Below, one piece after another: positions 16,801 to 24,059 of a stretch of DNA of 64,000 bases; the first letter of the stretch is position 1, and the number at the start of each line of letters is the position of its first letter. A program made the translations under genes and the position numbers. The notes beneath the pieces were generated by a model. It did not search any database and was not told the DNA's origin. It saw nothing but the letters and a program-made list of their open reading frames with translations. Source of the DNA: Rickettsiales bacterium (GTDB lineage Bacteria; Pseudomonadota; Alphaproteobacteria; Rickettsiales; UBA8987); the NCBI GenBank assembly GCA_020630095.1, contig JAHDCD010000003.1, positions 62,001 to 126,000 of the forward strand. Direction: 5' to 3'.

Positions 16801-17655
16801 GTCGCTCTTACCATTATAACCTTGGTTAGGCTTCATGTTGTGGGTATTAAATGACTTCAACTTAGGTGCAGATGAAATGCTGTATTCATTGAAGTTATCG
16901 ACATTATTTTTATTTTCCTCAAACTTACCAAATAAATCTTTTAAGTTTTCAGTAATTTTAAGATCGTATAAATTAACGTTACCTTCATTGGTTGCTACAT
17001 ATCTGTATGTAATATCAAACGTACCATTATTATTATCAAAAACTTTAGCGATTTGCTTTTCAATGTTAACTTGCGGATTTGTTTTTAATTTAATGAATGA
17101 TGTAAATTCAGTTTCTGGGAATATCTCATCGTCCGCGGTTCCGTCCTGGCTATAGTCTCCTGATGCGATAACTAGATTTTCGTATGGAGCGCGCTCAAGC
17201 GCTGGCATGAATACTACATTAAAACGTAGCTCAATCTTTTCTGATGGAGCAAGTGCGCCACCCGACTCTACATTTAAAAGCTTATTGTTTGTGTCGCCAT
17301 TATATTGTTTATTTAATCTAAAACGCTTTTTGGCATTAGCCTTAAATATCGGCCCTGAAGTGATAGTATATTCGCCGACATTTTTAATATCGCCCAGTAC
17401 ACGCTTATGTGAGCCATAGGCATCTGTTAAGTCATCAATAACATCAAGGTCGTAAACTGTTGCTGTGCCTTCGTTATTTACGCGTACTAAATATGTTACT
17501 GTAAATGTACCATTGCCGTTATCTACCGGTTCAGATGCAAAGTTTTCTACACGTAGTTTACCGCCTTCATTTGGCGTAGCTTTTTCGCTAGCATCTTGAG
17601 CCATAGCGGGTAGAGTTGTTATGATAATTAGTATTGCAAAGAGCCTTTTTAACAT
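13885..17655 (-). CDS. Large secreted repeat protein (DUF11-like domains)
   Basis: 1256 aa. Signal peptide (LKRLFAILIIITTLPAMAQ) then seven beta-rich repeats of about 160 residues, starting near 48, 210, 365, 525, 690, 850 and 1010. Each begins with a D-N-x-(D/N)GTF pattern, an N-(E/T)G-(T/N) turn and a D-L stretch, like the DUF11/conserved-repeat domains of surface proteins. The seventh is shortened. From about residue 1091 an SdrD B-like segment follows (GVIFADENND...QELGLANVAIF, then MNGEFEID), and the last 45 residues form an alpha/beta tail. No LPXTG, lipobox or beta-barrel seen, so it is probably periplasmic or exported. Convergent with the helicase gene. Confidence 0.75.
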   Translation of the reverse strand: MLKRLFAILIIITTLPAMAQDASEKATPNEGGKLRVENFASEPVDNGNGTFTVTYLVRVNNEGTATVYDLDVIDDLTDAYGSHKRVLGDIKNVGEYTITSGPIFKANAKKRFRLNKQYNGDTNNKLLNVESGGALAPSEKIELRFNVVFMPALERAPYENLVIASGDYSQDGTADDEIFPETEFTSFIKLKTNPQVNIEKQIAKVFDNNNGTFDITYRYVATNEGNVNLYDLKITENLKDLFGKFEENKNNVDNFNEYSISSAPKLKSFNTHNMKPNQGYNGKSDNEILAKADGAYLPVGESIIAEYTVRIFPESSKIPYVSNVKTSASYGNEVTNKESASVSLDIELKPIIGASLNVEDITDNKDGTFTAEFAVLAKNYGTTPLHNLTIEHDIANVLGRLVKKDELKNPSEYTIISAPTILTNSKNKFNANPEFNGLANNNLIASQENSLLHIDESVELSYKVKFIPEIKNQPFASNAVILASVNKQAERKDYISDISTAGLDPDEQDGNGIPNENIATDIELPYQPEITLVQNISEVKDNADATFSFNVKMKGENTGNVALYDTQITNSLKEAFGSHVSLMKMVQGSYTIVQSPTSNNEKVIINNSYNGDTDANLLALSSEKPLMAGEKFEISYSIDFFPNPKGKFAIQPNISSDIEYNGIANSDVEAISPNLASLNIPFISNSTIAKSYSIPSDNEDGTFDINITYLVKNTGNTLLNNLSIEEDLASIFGELKESKKIDNYNQFAVNFAPSTNNVDIKLNPLFNGVDQTQIFANDSKLKVSENAEIKVGITFYPDLNKLPFASDAVFTSEGEKQVQVSSNVVNMDFIPVNPSIDIAKTSKITNENKETNEYEITTKVSIMNTGNTPLGEISVIEDMATAFGKINNNLAHSDTYKITAEPKFTKNSTNEFTLNSKFNGSTDKQLFDFKNSGELAIGEELEIEYSYQIKPDIRKKLFATTPKISADLMTNYNDQLDMDTENQLANNDIIELPDRPLIALNGSNVDLAQNKDDTYSLKIDLDIANSGNVNLDRIEFLNQLEEAVSLAKQKAQLDIDDNEGISLELKIKPVKSQNQQLTVYGADVNMVADSCIEAHGVIFADENNDKIQQEQELGLANVAIFQKENEITRTYMNGEFEIDCAYPNLALQIDKKSIEDGYSVPDTRIIVSGKEKIIIPVTKVNTVNVDIDDEFFSGESTETIDNISNVLVEGENYQIKLVYNTNLQDKEIINNRLNEITESIHSKNEDVEVVAIFKQQ

Positions 17656-17758
17656 AGATTGTACCTATATTTAGTGGTTGGTTTTCTAGAATATCCTGAT
17701 TCCACTAAATATCAAGAAAGTTAAAAAAAGGTTAATTTATTGATATATTTCACTTTTT

Positions 17759-18256
17759 ATGTTTCCGATAATATTAGATATTAAAAAAGTTAAAATTGCC
17801 GTTTTGGGTAACGGCCCAGCGACCAAAAGACGCATGGAACTACTTGAAGATGCTGGAGATATCTACCAAAAGATTACTAGCCCTAACTTTGATGGCTTTG
17901 ATGTAGCTTTTATTGCTGATTATTCGGATGAAGAATCTGAGAAATATTATAAACTAGCAAAAAGAGCTGGCTGCTTAGTGAATGTTGAAGATAAAATTGC
18001 ATTCTGCGATTTTCATGTACCTGCAATAGTTAGGCGTGGAGATTTATTATTAACAGTTTCTACTGGAGGTAAAAGCCCTGGTATGGCACGTGCGGTGCGT
18101 AAAAAAATATCTGAAGATTTTGGTGAGGAATGGGGTGAGCGCTTAGAAAGAGTTGCCCGTAAAAGACTAAAATGGAAGGCACAAGGCTTAGGCTTTGAGA
18201 AGCTTTCTAAATTATCTAAAGCAATGTTTAATGCAAAAGGATGGTTTAAGAAATAA
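17759..18256 (+). CDS. Precorrin-2 dehydrogenase / sirohydrochlorin ferrochelatase-like (CysG N-terminal type)
   Basis: 165 aa. The N-terminal FPIILDIKKVKIAVLGNGPAT is the Rossmann NAD site of Met8p/CysG-N enzymes; NVEDKIAFCDFHVPAIVRRGDLLLTVSTGGKSPGMAR carries the conserved Asn-Val, CDF, PA and STGG-SP-LA motifs (given here in pieces, about residues 80-115). It would supply siroheme for the sulfite reductase encoded at 36002. The methyltransferase half of CysG is absent and the protein is shorter than the stand-alone enzyme (about 200 aa), so the helical C-terminus is reduced. Confidence 0.8.
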   Translation: MFPIILDIKKVKIAVLGNGPATKRRMELLEDAGDIYQKITSPNFDGFDVAFIADYSDEESEKYYKLAKRAGCLVNVEDKIAFCDFHVPAIVRRGDLLLTVSTGGKSPGMARAVRKKISEDFGEEWGERLERVARKRLKWKAQGLGFEKLSKLSKAMFNAKGWFKK

Positions 18257-18262
18257 TGTCTT

Positions 18263-18298
18263 TTCTAATTTACAAGAATATTGTCTTGTAAATTAGAA
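18263..18298. terminator. Perfect 14-bp palindrome upstream of lpxK
   Basis: TTCTAATTTACAAG (18263-18276) and its exact reverse complement (18285-18298) flank an eight-base loop, six bases after the siroheme gene stop and ten before lpxK. It would form a strong AU-rich RNA stem. No following T-run, so it may modulate rather than end transcription. Confidence 0.6.
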
Positions 18299-18307
18299 TT
18301 TACTATA

Positions 18308-19168
18308 ATGCTTAAGACTCCTAAATATTGGAAAAAGAAAGGGCTAATTGCACTCTTGCTACTGCCCTTCTCTATTATCTATTTTATACTGCATAAATTT
18401 GAAGTTTTTATGCGCATATTATTAGAAACTGACGTTTCTTCACAGTTTGGTGGTAACAGGATTTGCGTGGGCAATTTTACTGTTGGCGGAAGTGGTAAAA
18501 CTCCTGTAGTTGATTACTTAGCAGAAGAATATGACAACTCCGTTATTATTACTAAAGGCTACGGCGGAAGCAATAAGCAAGCTACAGTAATATATAACGA
18601 AAATGACACCTCAATCTATGGTGATGAGGCGTGTATGTTATCACAAAACCATAACGTAATAGTAGGTAAAGATAGGTATGATTGCACCCTGCTTGCGATA
18701 AAAATGGGCTACTCGAATTTTATATATGATGATGGGCTGCATGACCCTAGGATTCATTATCATAAAACTATAGAGGTACTTGATGATGAATATAAATATG
18801 GCAATGGTTTTTTACTACCTGCAGGGCCGTTGCGCATGATTCCGTTTAAGGTTGATGAACAGATAATTATCGGTAAGACTCATAAATTTAGACCTGATTA
18901 TAACAGCATTGATAAAACTAAAAAGTACATAGCATTCGCTGGCATTGGTAGACCCGATAAATTCTTTAAAATGCTAGAAAATGATGGTTACATGTTAACC
19001 GATAAAATTGAATTTGCCGATCATTATAAATATACTAAAGCCTGTATTGAGCGTTTAAAAAAATTAGCCCAAGATAAGGCATCTATTTTAATTACAACTG
19101 AAAAGGATTGGGTTAAGATACGAGATAACGAAGTAAAATTTACCCCTATTAAGCTTGAAAAAAATTAG
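18308..19168 (+). CDS. lpxK: Tetraacyldisaccharide 4'-kinase (lipid A)
   Basis: 286 aa. Adds the 4'-phosphate to the lipid A disaccharide at the inner membrane. One N-terminal membrane helix (GLIALLLLPFSIIYFIL) and the P-loop ICVGNFTVGGSGKTPVV are clear, with GYGG after it, DGLHDPRIHYHKTIEVLD (usually D-DG-Q) and the TTEKDWVKI motif near the end. A little shorter than E. coli LpxK. ATG 18308 is used because it opens exactly at the family start; an upstream frame from 18281 lies in the hairpin. Overlaps the acyltransferase gene by 14 nt. Confidence 0.93.
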   Translation: MLKTPKYWKKKGLIALLLLPFSIIYFILHKFEVFMRILLETDVSSQFGGNRICVGNFTVGGSGKTPVVDYLAEEYDNSVIITKGYGGSNKQATVIYNENDTSIYGDEACMLSQNHNVIVGKDRYDCTLLAIKMGYSNFIYDDGLHDPRIHYHKTIEVLDDEYKYGNGFLLPAGPLRMIPFKVDEQIIIGKTHKFRPDYNSIDKTKKYIAFAGIGRPDKFFKMLENDGYMLTDKIEFADHYKYTKACIERLKKLAQDKASILITTEKDWVKIRDNEVKFTPIKLEKN

Positions 19169-19991
19169 CCACATATTTGAATATGGATTAACTCTGTTTT
19201 TCTATTATTTATTCCGTCTTTTAGGGCTGAAATTATCGCGCGTAATTGCGATATTTATATGTAAAAATATCGGCCCATTAATGGGTGTTCATAAAAAAGC
19301 GGTTAGGCAGATATCTGAAAGGCTTGGCGTTGATAATGCCGATGAAATAGCTAGAAAAGTTTGGATTAACCTTGGGCATTCTATAGCTGAATTTGTACAT
19401 TTAGATAAATTTACACAAGATAATATAATCTTTGATAACTTAGATGTTTGGCATGAAGCTAAAGCCTCTGGCAAGCCTGTAGTTTTTATTACAGCGCATA
19501 TTGCTAATTGGGAAATTCCGTTGCGAGCCGGCTTTGTAAATAACTTTAATATTGCGGGGTTATACAAGCCAGCAAGTAATCCTTACTTTAATAAATTCAC
19601 GCAAAAAGTGCGTGAAAACGTTTGCTACAAATATATACCTAAAGGACGTGAAGGTATGCGCACATTACTAAAAGAACTAAAAGGTAATGGATTTGTTGGC
19701 TTTTTAATCGATCAGCATGTTGGTGATGGTGAGCCGATAGAATTCTTAGGAAGAGAAGCTAAAACGTCGCTAACTCCAGCTGAGCTGGCGATAAAATATA
19801 ATGCGCTAATTGTACCCTGCAGAACAATTAGGAATTTTGATGATAATTCTATTAAAATGATTTCTGAACCGCCAATAGATATAGAAGGCAAAGATGCCGT
19901 TCAAATTACTAAAGAAATTAGCGGAATCTATGAAAAATGGATTTTAGATACTCCTGAGCAATGGTTTTGGTTGCATAATCGTTGGAGGTAA
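19155..19991 (+). CDS. Lipid A late acyltransferase (LpxL/HtrB family)
   Basis: 278 aa beginning with TTG 19155 inside lpxK. The family pattern is present: an N-terminal membrane helix, FITAHIANWEIPLRAG (the catalytic H-x4-(D/E): H followed by NWE), GLYKPASNPYFN, GMRTLLKELKGNGFVGFLIDQHVGDGEPIEFLG given across residues 170-205 with the DQ motif, and TPAELAIKYNALIVPC. Transfers a secondary acyl chain onto lipid A precursors. Coupled to lpxK, so the pair forms a lipid A operon. Confidence 0.9.
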   Translation: MKKISHIFEYGLTLFFYYLFRLLGLKLSRVIAIFICKNIGPLMGVHKKAVRQISERLGVDNADEIARKVWINLGHSIAEFVHLDKFTQDNIIFDNLDVWHEAKASGKPVVFITAHIANWEIPLRAGFVNNFNIAGLYKPASNPYFNKFTQKVRENVCYKYIPKGREGMRTLLKELKGNGFVGFLIDQHVGDGEPIEFLGREAKTSLTPAELAIKYNALIVPCRTIRNFDDNSIKMISEPPIDIEGKDAVQITKEISGIYEKWILDTPEQWFWLHNRWR

Positions 19992-20050
19992 AAAGCTCAA
20001 AAGGTAAAAAAGGGTAAAAGCTTTTGATCTTTTAACCTTTTAACCTTATT
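19991..20050. repeat. Locus-specific word hairpin before pleD
   Basis: Left side repeats AAAAGGTAAAA / AAGGGTAAAAG; right side is the complement in two runs, TTTTAACC TTTTAACC TTATTCCC. Around AGCTTTTGATC it folds to a long stem. The word (AAGGTTAAAA) is not shared with other hairpins in the window. Lies between the acyltransferase stop and the pleD start and may end the lipid A transcript. Confidence 0.55.
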
Positions 20051-20060
20051 CCCTTAAATT

Positions 20061-21434
20061 ATGGTTGGTAAGATACTTGTTGTAGATGATGTAGAGAGAA
20101 ACGTTAAGTTGCTTGAGGCTAAGCTTGCCTCTGACTACTACACAGTTTACACCGCATATTCTGGCGAAGAAGCTATATCTAGCGCAAAAGAACACAACCC
20201 CGATGTTATTTTACTTGATGTTATGATGCCGGGGCTTGATGGCTTTGAAACTTGTCGTAGGTTAAAGGCAGATGCTGATACAATGCTAATTCCCGTTATA
20301 ATGGTAACGGCACTTTCTGAACAGTCGGATAGGGTACAAGGCTTAGAAGCCGGCGCATTTGACTTTATTACAAAGCCAATTGATGAAACTCATTTAACGG
20401 CACGTGTACGTTCGCTTATTCGTTTAAAATTAATGATGGAAGAGCTTATTCAGCGCGATGTTACCGCTGAAAAACTTGGCTTGCCGAGTAGGTTAAACTT
20501 CGACTTCAATGAAAAATTAAATGGGAATATTTTAGTTATAGATGATGATGCCGTTCAAAATAAGAATATAGCGCAAAAACTAACTGAAGCTGGCAATGTA
20601 ATTACTCAAGGTGATATTGATGTAGATTATAAAATTGAAGCTGAAGGAATGTATGACTTAGCGCTGGTATCTACCGGCTTATTTGACGTAGATGGCTTGC
20701 GATTAGCAATGAATTTACGCAATCAAGTAACTTCAGCACGTATGCCAATTATTATAATTGTTGATGAGGATGAGAAAGCACTTTTAGTGCGCGCAATAGA
20801 TTTAGGTTTAGATGATTATATTATCTCTCCAATTGATTATTCGGAGCTTGTGGCGCGTGTACAGACTCAATTAAAGCATAAGAAATACAACGATTTACTG
20901 CGTGATTCTTATATGCAGACTGTATCGGCATCTATTATTGATAAGTTAACTGGTTTATACAATAGACGCTATTTTGAAGAGCATTTTGAATCATTAATAA
21001 ATGCCGCAAAAGATAAGAAGCAAGAGCTTGCCGTTATGCTTATGGATATTGATAATTTTAAGCAGATTAACGACAAAGACGGCTGGGGACATCAAGTTGG
21101 CGATGAAATATTACAGCAAATTGCAAAACCCTTACAGGATGCCGTAAGATCTACTGAGATTGCCGCACGCTTAGGCGGCGACGAGTTTGTTTTAGTGCTA
21201 CCATTTACCTCAGCTAAAAATGCTAAAGTTGTAGGTGAGCGCGTTCGATTTATTGTTGAAAATACTCACTTTAAAATTTCAGGGGAACCTGGACACGCCA
21301 ATGTTACTATATCTATTGGTATTGCAGGTTTAAAGAGTGATGCTGACATGCCAAAGAGTATATTAGAGCGTGCAGATCATGCGCTATACTCGGCCAAGAA
21401 ACAGGGTCGTAATTACGTTTTTGTTAATGAGTAA
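20061..21434 (+). CDS. pleD: PleD-type diguanylate cyclase response regulator
   Basis: 457 aa with REC-REC-GGDEF order. REC1 (1-120) has the acidic pocket DDVERN, phospho-acceptor ILLDVMMPGLDG, VTALS and TKPID. REC2 (about 155-270) keeps IDDDA but lacks the acceptor Asp loop (LALVSTGLFDVDG), as in PleD, where it is a dimerisation adaptor. The cyclase domain has DKLTGLYNRRYF, LMDIDNFKQIND and the active site RLGGDEF. Synthesises c-di-GMP and in Caulobacter controls polar development. The allosteric RxxD site five residues before GGDEF reads RSTE here, so feedback inhibition may be altered. Confidence 0.95.
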   Translation: MVGKILVVDDVERNVKLLEAKLASDYYTVYTAYSGEEAISSAKEHNPDVILLDVMMPGLDGFETCRRLKADADTMLIPVIMVTALSEQSDRVQGLEAGAFDFITKPIDETHLTARVRSLIRLKLMMEELIQRDVTAEKLGLPSRLNFDFNEKLNGNILVIDDDAVQNKNIAQKLTEAGNVITQGDIDVDYKIEAEGMYDLALVSTGLFDVDGLRLAMNLRNQVTSARMPIIIIVDEDEKALLVRAIDLGLDDYIISPIDYSELVARVQTQLKHKKYNDLLRDSYMQTVSASIIDKLTGLYNRRYFEEHFESLINAAKDKKQELAVMLMDIDNFKQINDKDGWGHQVGDEILQQIAKPLQDAVRSTEIAARLGGDEFVLVLPFTSAKNAKVVGERVRFIVENTHFKISGEPGHANVTISIGIAGLKSDADMPKSILERADHALYSAKKQGRNYVFVNE

Positions 21435-21492
21435 TTATAGTTATTAACAATAGAAGATTGGAAGATGCTAGAAGCGAAGCCTAGCATCTTCT

Positions 21493-21673
21493 GTCATTGC
21501 GAGGAGGAGTGAAACGACGACGAAGCAATCTAGGAGTGGGGTGTAACCGATCCTTTTTAAGCTTTTATAGTTTATAGTTATTTCTAAATTACGTCATTAA
21601 TACGATGTAATTTAGAAATACTTGCTTCGCTCGTTCCTGGATCGCCGCGCTCCTTTAAGTCGCTCGCGATGAC
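21493..21673. repeat. Family-2 palindromic repeat, long copy
   Basis: Opens GTCATTGCGAGGAGGAG... with CGAAGCAATCTAGGA and closes with GGATCGCCGCG ... CTCGCGATGAC, the arms pairing end to end. The middle contains a further perfect palindrome, ATTTCTAAATTAC/GTAATTTAGAAAT. Related copies at 28373, 50622 (inside hisZ) and 52145. Confidence 0.8.
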
Positions 21674-21706
21674 GGCGAGCTAATGAAAATCAAGTTAATT
21701 AGGTAT

Positions 21707-21736
21707 AAAAAAAGCGGCTCATAGGCCGCTTTTTTA
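21707..21736. terminator. Bidirectional intrinsic terminator (pleD and csp)
   Basis: AAAAAAAGCGGC-tcata-GGCCGCTTTTTTAT: a GC-rich stem with an A-run on the left and a T-run on the right, so it works on both strands. It lies between the convergent ends of pleD (+) and csp (-). Confidence 0.9.
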
Positions 21737-21753
21737 TTTTTATATAGAAGTTA

Positions 21754-21960
21754 TTAGCCTTCTAACTGAAGATTACCAGCAGATTTCTTGCCTCTTTCTT
21801 CTACGATGTCGTAGCTTAATTTCTGGCCATCATCTAAGTCTGAAAGACCAGATGCGTTTAATGCCGAAATGTGTACGAATACGTCTTGACCACCTTCATC
21901 AGGTTGGATAAAGCCGAAGCCTTTAGTTGGGTTGAACCATTTAACTGTTCCTGTTGCCAT
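21754..21960 (-). CDS. cspA: Cold-shock domain protein
   Basis: 68 aa single OB-fold. RNA-binding motifs [12 protein letters not shown] (RNP1, usually KGFGFI) and VFVHISAL (RNP2) are intact. It acts as an RNA chaperone. The ribosome-binding site AAGGAG lies eight bases upstream of the ATG, and the 5' region of over 150 bp up to the ctrA terminator leaves room for the long leader common in csp genes, though no promoter stands out. Confidence 0.93.
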   Translation of the reverse strand: MATGTVKWFNPTKGFGFIQPDEGGQDVFVHISALNASGLSDLDDGQKLSYDIVEERGKKSAGNLQLEG

Positions 21961-22140
21961 AATTATATCTCCTTATGTTATTGTTATATTAAATTAATTT
22001 ATGCTTTAACCTTAAAGAACGGGTTAACTTTAGAGTATCGGTATAATTAATTTTAGGAAAATTTAAGAATAGCGTCGGTATCTAAGGTAGTCTTGTTGTT
22101 AAAACAGTTTCACTATCAACTAGAAATTATAAATGGCAAC

Positions 22141-22174
22141 AAAAAAAGCCCCTTAGTAAATTAAGGAGCTTTTT
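22141..22174. terminator. Intrinsic terminator downstream of ctrA
   Basis: AAAAAAAGCCCCTTA-gtaaa-TTAAGGAGCTTTTT: stem with one mismatch, T-runs on either strand. On the minus strand it follows the ctrA stop by about 20 bases. The 120 bp between it and csp form the csp upstream region. Confidence 0.85.
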
Positions 22175-22194
22175 GTTATAACTTAATTCTAAAC

Positions 22195-22902
22195 TTAAGC
22201 TGATGCAGTAGCCGCAGAATCGCCTTCAGTTGGGTCAACTAGCATGTAGCCTCTACCCCATAAAGTTTCGATATAGTTATCACCACCAGCAGCTTCTTGG
22301 ATTTTCTTACGTAGTTTACAAATAAATACGTCGATAATTTTAAGCTCAGGCTCGTCAATGCCACCATAAAGATGGTTAAGGAATGTTTCCTTTTTAATTG
22401 GATGCCCTTTACGAAGAGCTAATAATTCAAGAATAGAATACTCCTTATTAGTTAAGTGAATTTCACGATTTTTAACAAGAACGCTACGTTTTTGCATATC
22501 AATTTGAACATCGCCAATTTCAATAGCAGAATCTGCATGCCCTTTAGACCTACGCACGATAGCCTTAATACGCTCAATAATTTCGTTATGAGAGAATGGC
22601 TTAGTTACGTAATCATCTGCGCCTACTGAAAGACCTTTAATTTTGTCTTCCGTGTTAGTTAGGCCAGAAAGAATTAATACTGGAGTTTTAATATTGTTAG
22701 CACGGAATTTACGAAGAACCTCGAAGCCGTTAATATCTGGTAACATCATATCTAAGATAATAATGTCGTAATCATATATGCGCCCTAGTTCAAAGCCATC
22801 TTCACCTAGTGCTACTGTGTCGCAAACAATACCTTCACTTGCTACCGCCAGTTCAATTGAACGTGCAGTGTTTACATCATCTTCAATTAATAATACTCGC
22901 AT
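22195..22902 (-). CDS. ctrA: Cell-cycle master response regulator CtrA
   Basis: 235 aa OmpR-type regulator. Receiver: MRVLLIEDD acidic pair, acceptor in [17 protein letters not shown] and TKPF switch residues. Effector: winged helix with the almost invariant CtrA recognition part, [22 protein letters not shown] and [19 protein letters not shown]. CtrA binds TTAA-N7-TTAA-type sites and governs cell-cycle, envelope and motility genes in Alphaproteobacteria, including Rickettsiales. A dense array of such half-sites lies 140-240 bp upstream (23044-23138), fitting autoregulation. The tail [14 protein letters not shown] differs from Caulobacter. Confidence 0.97.
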   Translation of the reverse strand: MRVLLIEDDVNTARSIELAVASEGIVCDTVALGEDGFELGRIYDYDIIILDMMLPDINGFEVLRKFRANNIKTPVLILSGLTNTEDKIKGLSVGADDYVTKPFSHNEIIERIKAIVRRSKGHADSAIEIGDVQIDMQKRSVLVKNREIHLTNKEYSILELLALRKGHPIKKETFLNHLYGGIDEPELKIIDVFICKLRKKIQEAAGGDNYIETLWGRGYMLVDPTEGDSAATASA

Positions 22903-22939
22903 TTTACTTTTCCTTTTTCCTCTACTTGAGGGTTACAGT

Positions 22940-23008
22940 GTCATCCCCTACTCGATCGGGGATCTCGGGAAGCTCCTCTAGGGAGATTCCCGCCTTCGCG
23001 GGAATGAC
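22940..23008. repeat. Family-1 palindromic repeat upstream of ctrA
   Basis: Complete reverse-orientation copy, GTCATCCCCTACTCGATC... to GCGGGAATGAC, lying between the ctrA start and its putative CtrA-site array. If transcribed it would place two hairpins in the ctrA leader. Confidence 0.9.
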
Positions 23009-23043
23009 AAAAACTAATTATTATAACTGGAAGGTTAATTCCG

Positions 23044-23138
23044 TTAACTTGTATGAATCCTAATTAACATTAGTTAACAAAAGGTTAACAAAATCAAGAA
23101 AAAGTTAATTTTTTAACCTTTATTAACAAAAAGGTTAA
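23044..23138. promoter_or_regulatory. Array of eight TTAA(C) CtrA-type half-sites
   Basis: TTAA half-sites begin at 23044, 23064, 23074, 23085, 23105, 23113, 23123 and 23135, i.e. steps of 20, 10, 11, 20, 8, 10 and 12 bases, near helical repeat. The pair 23074/23085 is the exact TTAA-N7-TTAAC consensus; neighbours have N6 or N8. The array lies between ctrA (minus) and the interrupted gene at 23195 (plus), so it could serve both. CtrA binding is inferred from the motif. Confidence 0.65.
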
Positions 23139-23194
23139 TATTACCTCTACAGAAAACACCTTCCGACTGGCATTTAAATAACTATTAAAAACTT

Positions 23195-23650
23195 ATGCTT
23201 ATAAGAGGTAAAAGTTTAAAAGATATTTCAAAGAAAGTTGCAAATTTTGAAAGAGGTACAGTTCAACCAAAAGAAAAGAAGGGCTCTGCCAAATTATGAG
23301 CAGGTGTTCATACATGGGGCTCGTGGAAAGAGGTTTATACGCAATATGGCATAATACCCGAATATGAAGAAGTATATGTTGCCTCATATTGGGATGAAGA
23401 GTTGCAAGAATTCGTACCTATATATGATCTAGTTGAAATAGAACATGTAACAGAAGTTACTATTGAATTTGTTGATGTAAGCCTTATGCCATCATCTTTT
23501 GAGTATGAAATTGATGGAGCTGATAAACCAGTTTCTGGAATTGGTCCTGGAAGCGAAACTGTTACAATCACGGGGAATGTAGCAACTTCCATATGGGTTA
23601 GGTGCAAAAGTTATGGGAACGCCCTAGATATTCTAGCTTATGCCTATTGA
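23195..23650 (+). pseudogene. Unknown 151-codon gene interrupted by one in-frame TGA
   Basis: From ATG 23195 the frame reads MLIRGKSLKDISKKV ... GSAKL, meets TGA at 23297-23299, then stays open for 116 codons (AGVHTWGSWKEVYTQYGI, ASYWDEELQEFVPIYDL, SETVTITGNVATSIWV) to TGA at 23648. The text on both sides looks like one acidic beta-rich protein, and TGA for TGG (Trp) needs one base change. No family recognised. Probably a recent nonsense pseudogene; stop readthrough or two separate products are alternatives. An internal start at ATG 23492 gives only 52 residues. Confidence 0.55.
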
Positions 23651-23656
23651 GAAAAT

Positions 23657-24019
23657 CTATGGATGCGAAGGGCTAATTTCATAATTTTGAATAGATAATT
23701 TATACACATTCTCTATAGCTAGATACCACATTTCTAAATTTAAAAATGATGTAACTAAGGCAAAAGCTCCTGTAAAAAACAATGCCCCTGCGTTAACCCA
23801 AATCGCCCATAAGAAGAACAACCTAAAACCTTTTCCAGCAATTATTAAATATAGATTAGGTAGCTGTATTGATAGATGCATCAAGTAATGCAGAAATAGC
23901 GGATATTTTAAATCTGGATTAATAAATATCACTATAGCTTTTATACATAAAAAGTAAATTAGCGGCAGAATTATATTGAAGAATATAAATAGTTCTCTTT
24001 TTTTATTCTTTGTTAGCAC
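23657..24019 (-). CDS. Small membrane protein of unknown function
   Basis: 120 aa with three to four hydrophobic helices (about residues 9-32, 42-62, 66-91) and charged ends (LTKNKKREL). No family recognised. Convergent with the interrupted gene (6 bp between stops) and upstream of nothing on its strand but trpB's terminator region, so probably monocistronic. Confidence 0.55.
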   Translation of the reverse strand: MLTKNKKRELFIFFNIILPLIYFLCIKAIVIFINPDLKYPLFLHYLMHLSIQLPNLYLIIAGKGFRLFFLWAIWVNAGALFFTGAFALVTSFLNLEMWYLAIENVYKLSIQNYEISPSHP

Positions 24020-24059
24020 TTGGCTATAAATACCTATTCAAGTTTTAGTTTGTAAAGAA

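Larger units (their letters stand above)
21435..21753. other. Gene-free interval between pleD and csp
   Basis: 319 bp with a hairpin repeating GATGCTAG words just after pleD (AGAAGATTGGAAGATGCTAG against CTAGCATCTTCT), a long family-2 repeat (21493-21673) and a bidirectional terminator (21707-21736). No coding frame or RNA gene recognised. Confidence 0.7.

Noticed and set aside
23044-23138. Chromosome replication origin, because CtrA sites also occur at origins
   Set aside because: No cluster of DnaA boxes and no hemE or other usual origin neighbours; single TTATACACA matches at 11911 and 23700 are isolated.
23195-23650. Genetic code in which TGA means Trp
   Set aside because: Many intact genes use TGG for Trp, and others end at TGA at the expected place (for example cmk at 26460-26462), so TGA is a normal stop here.
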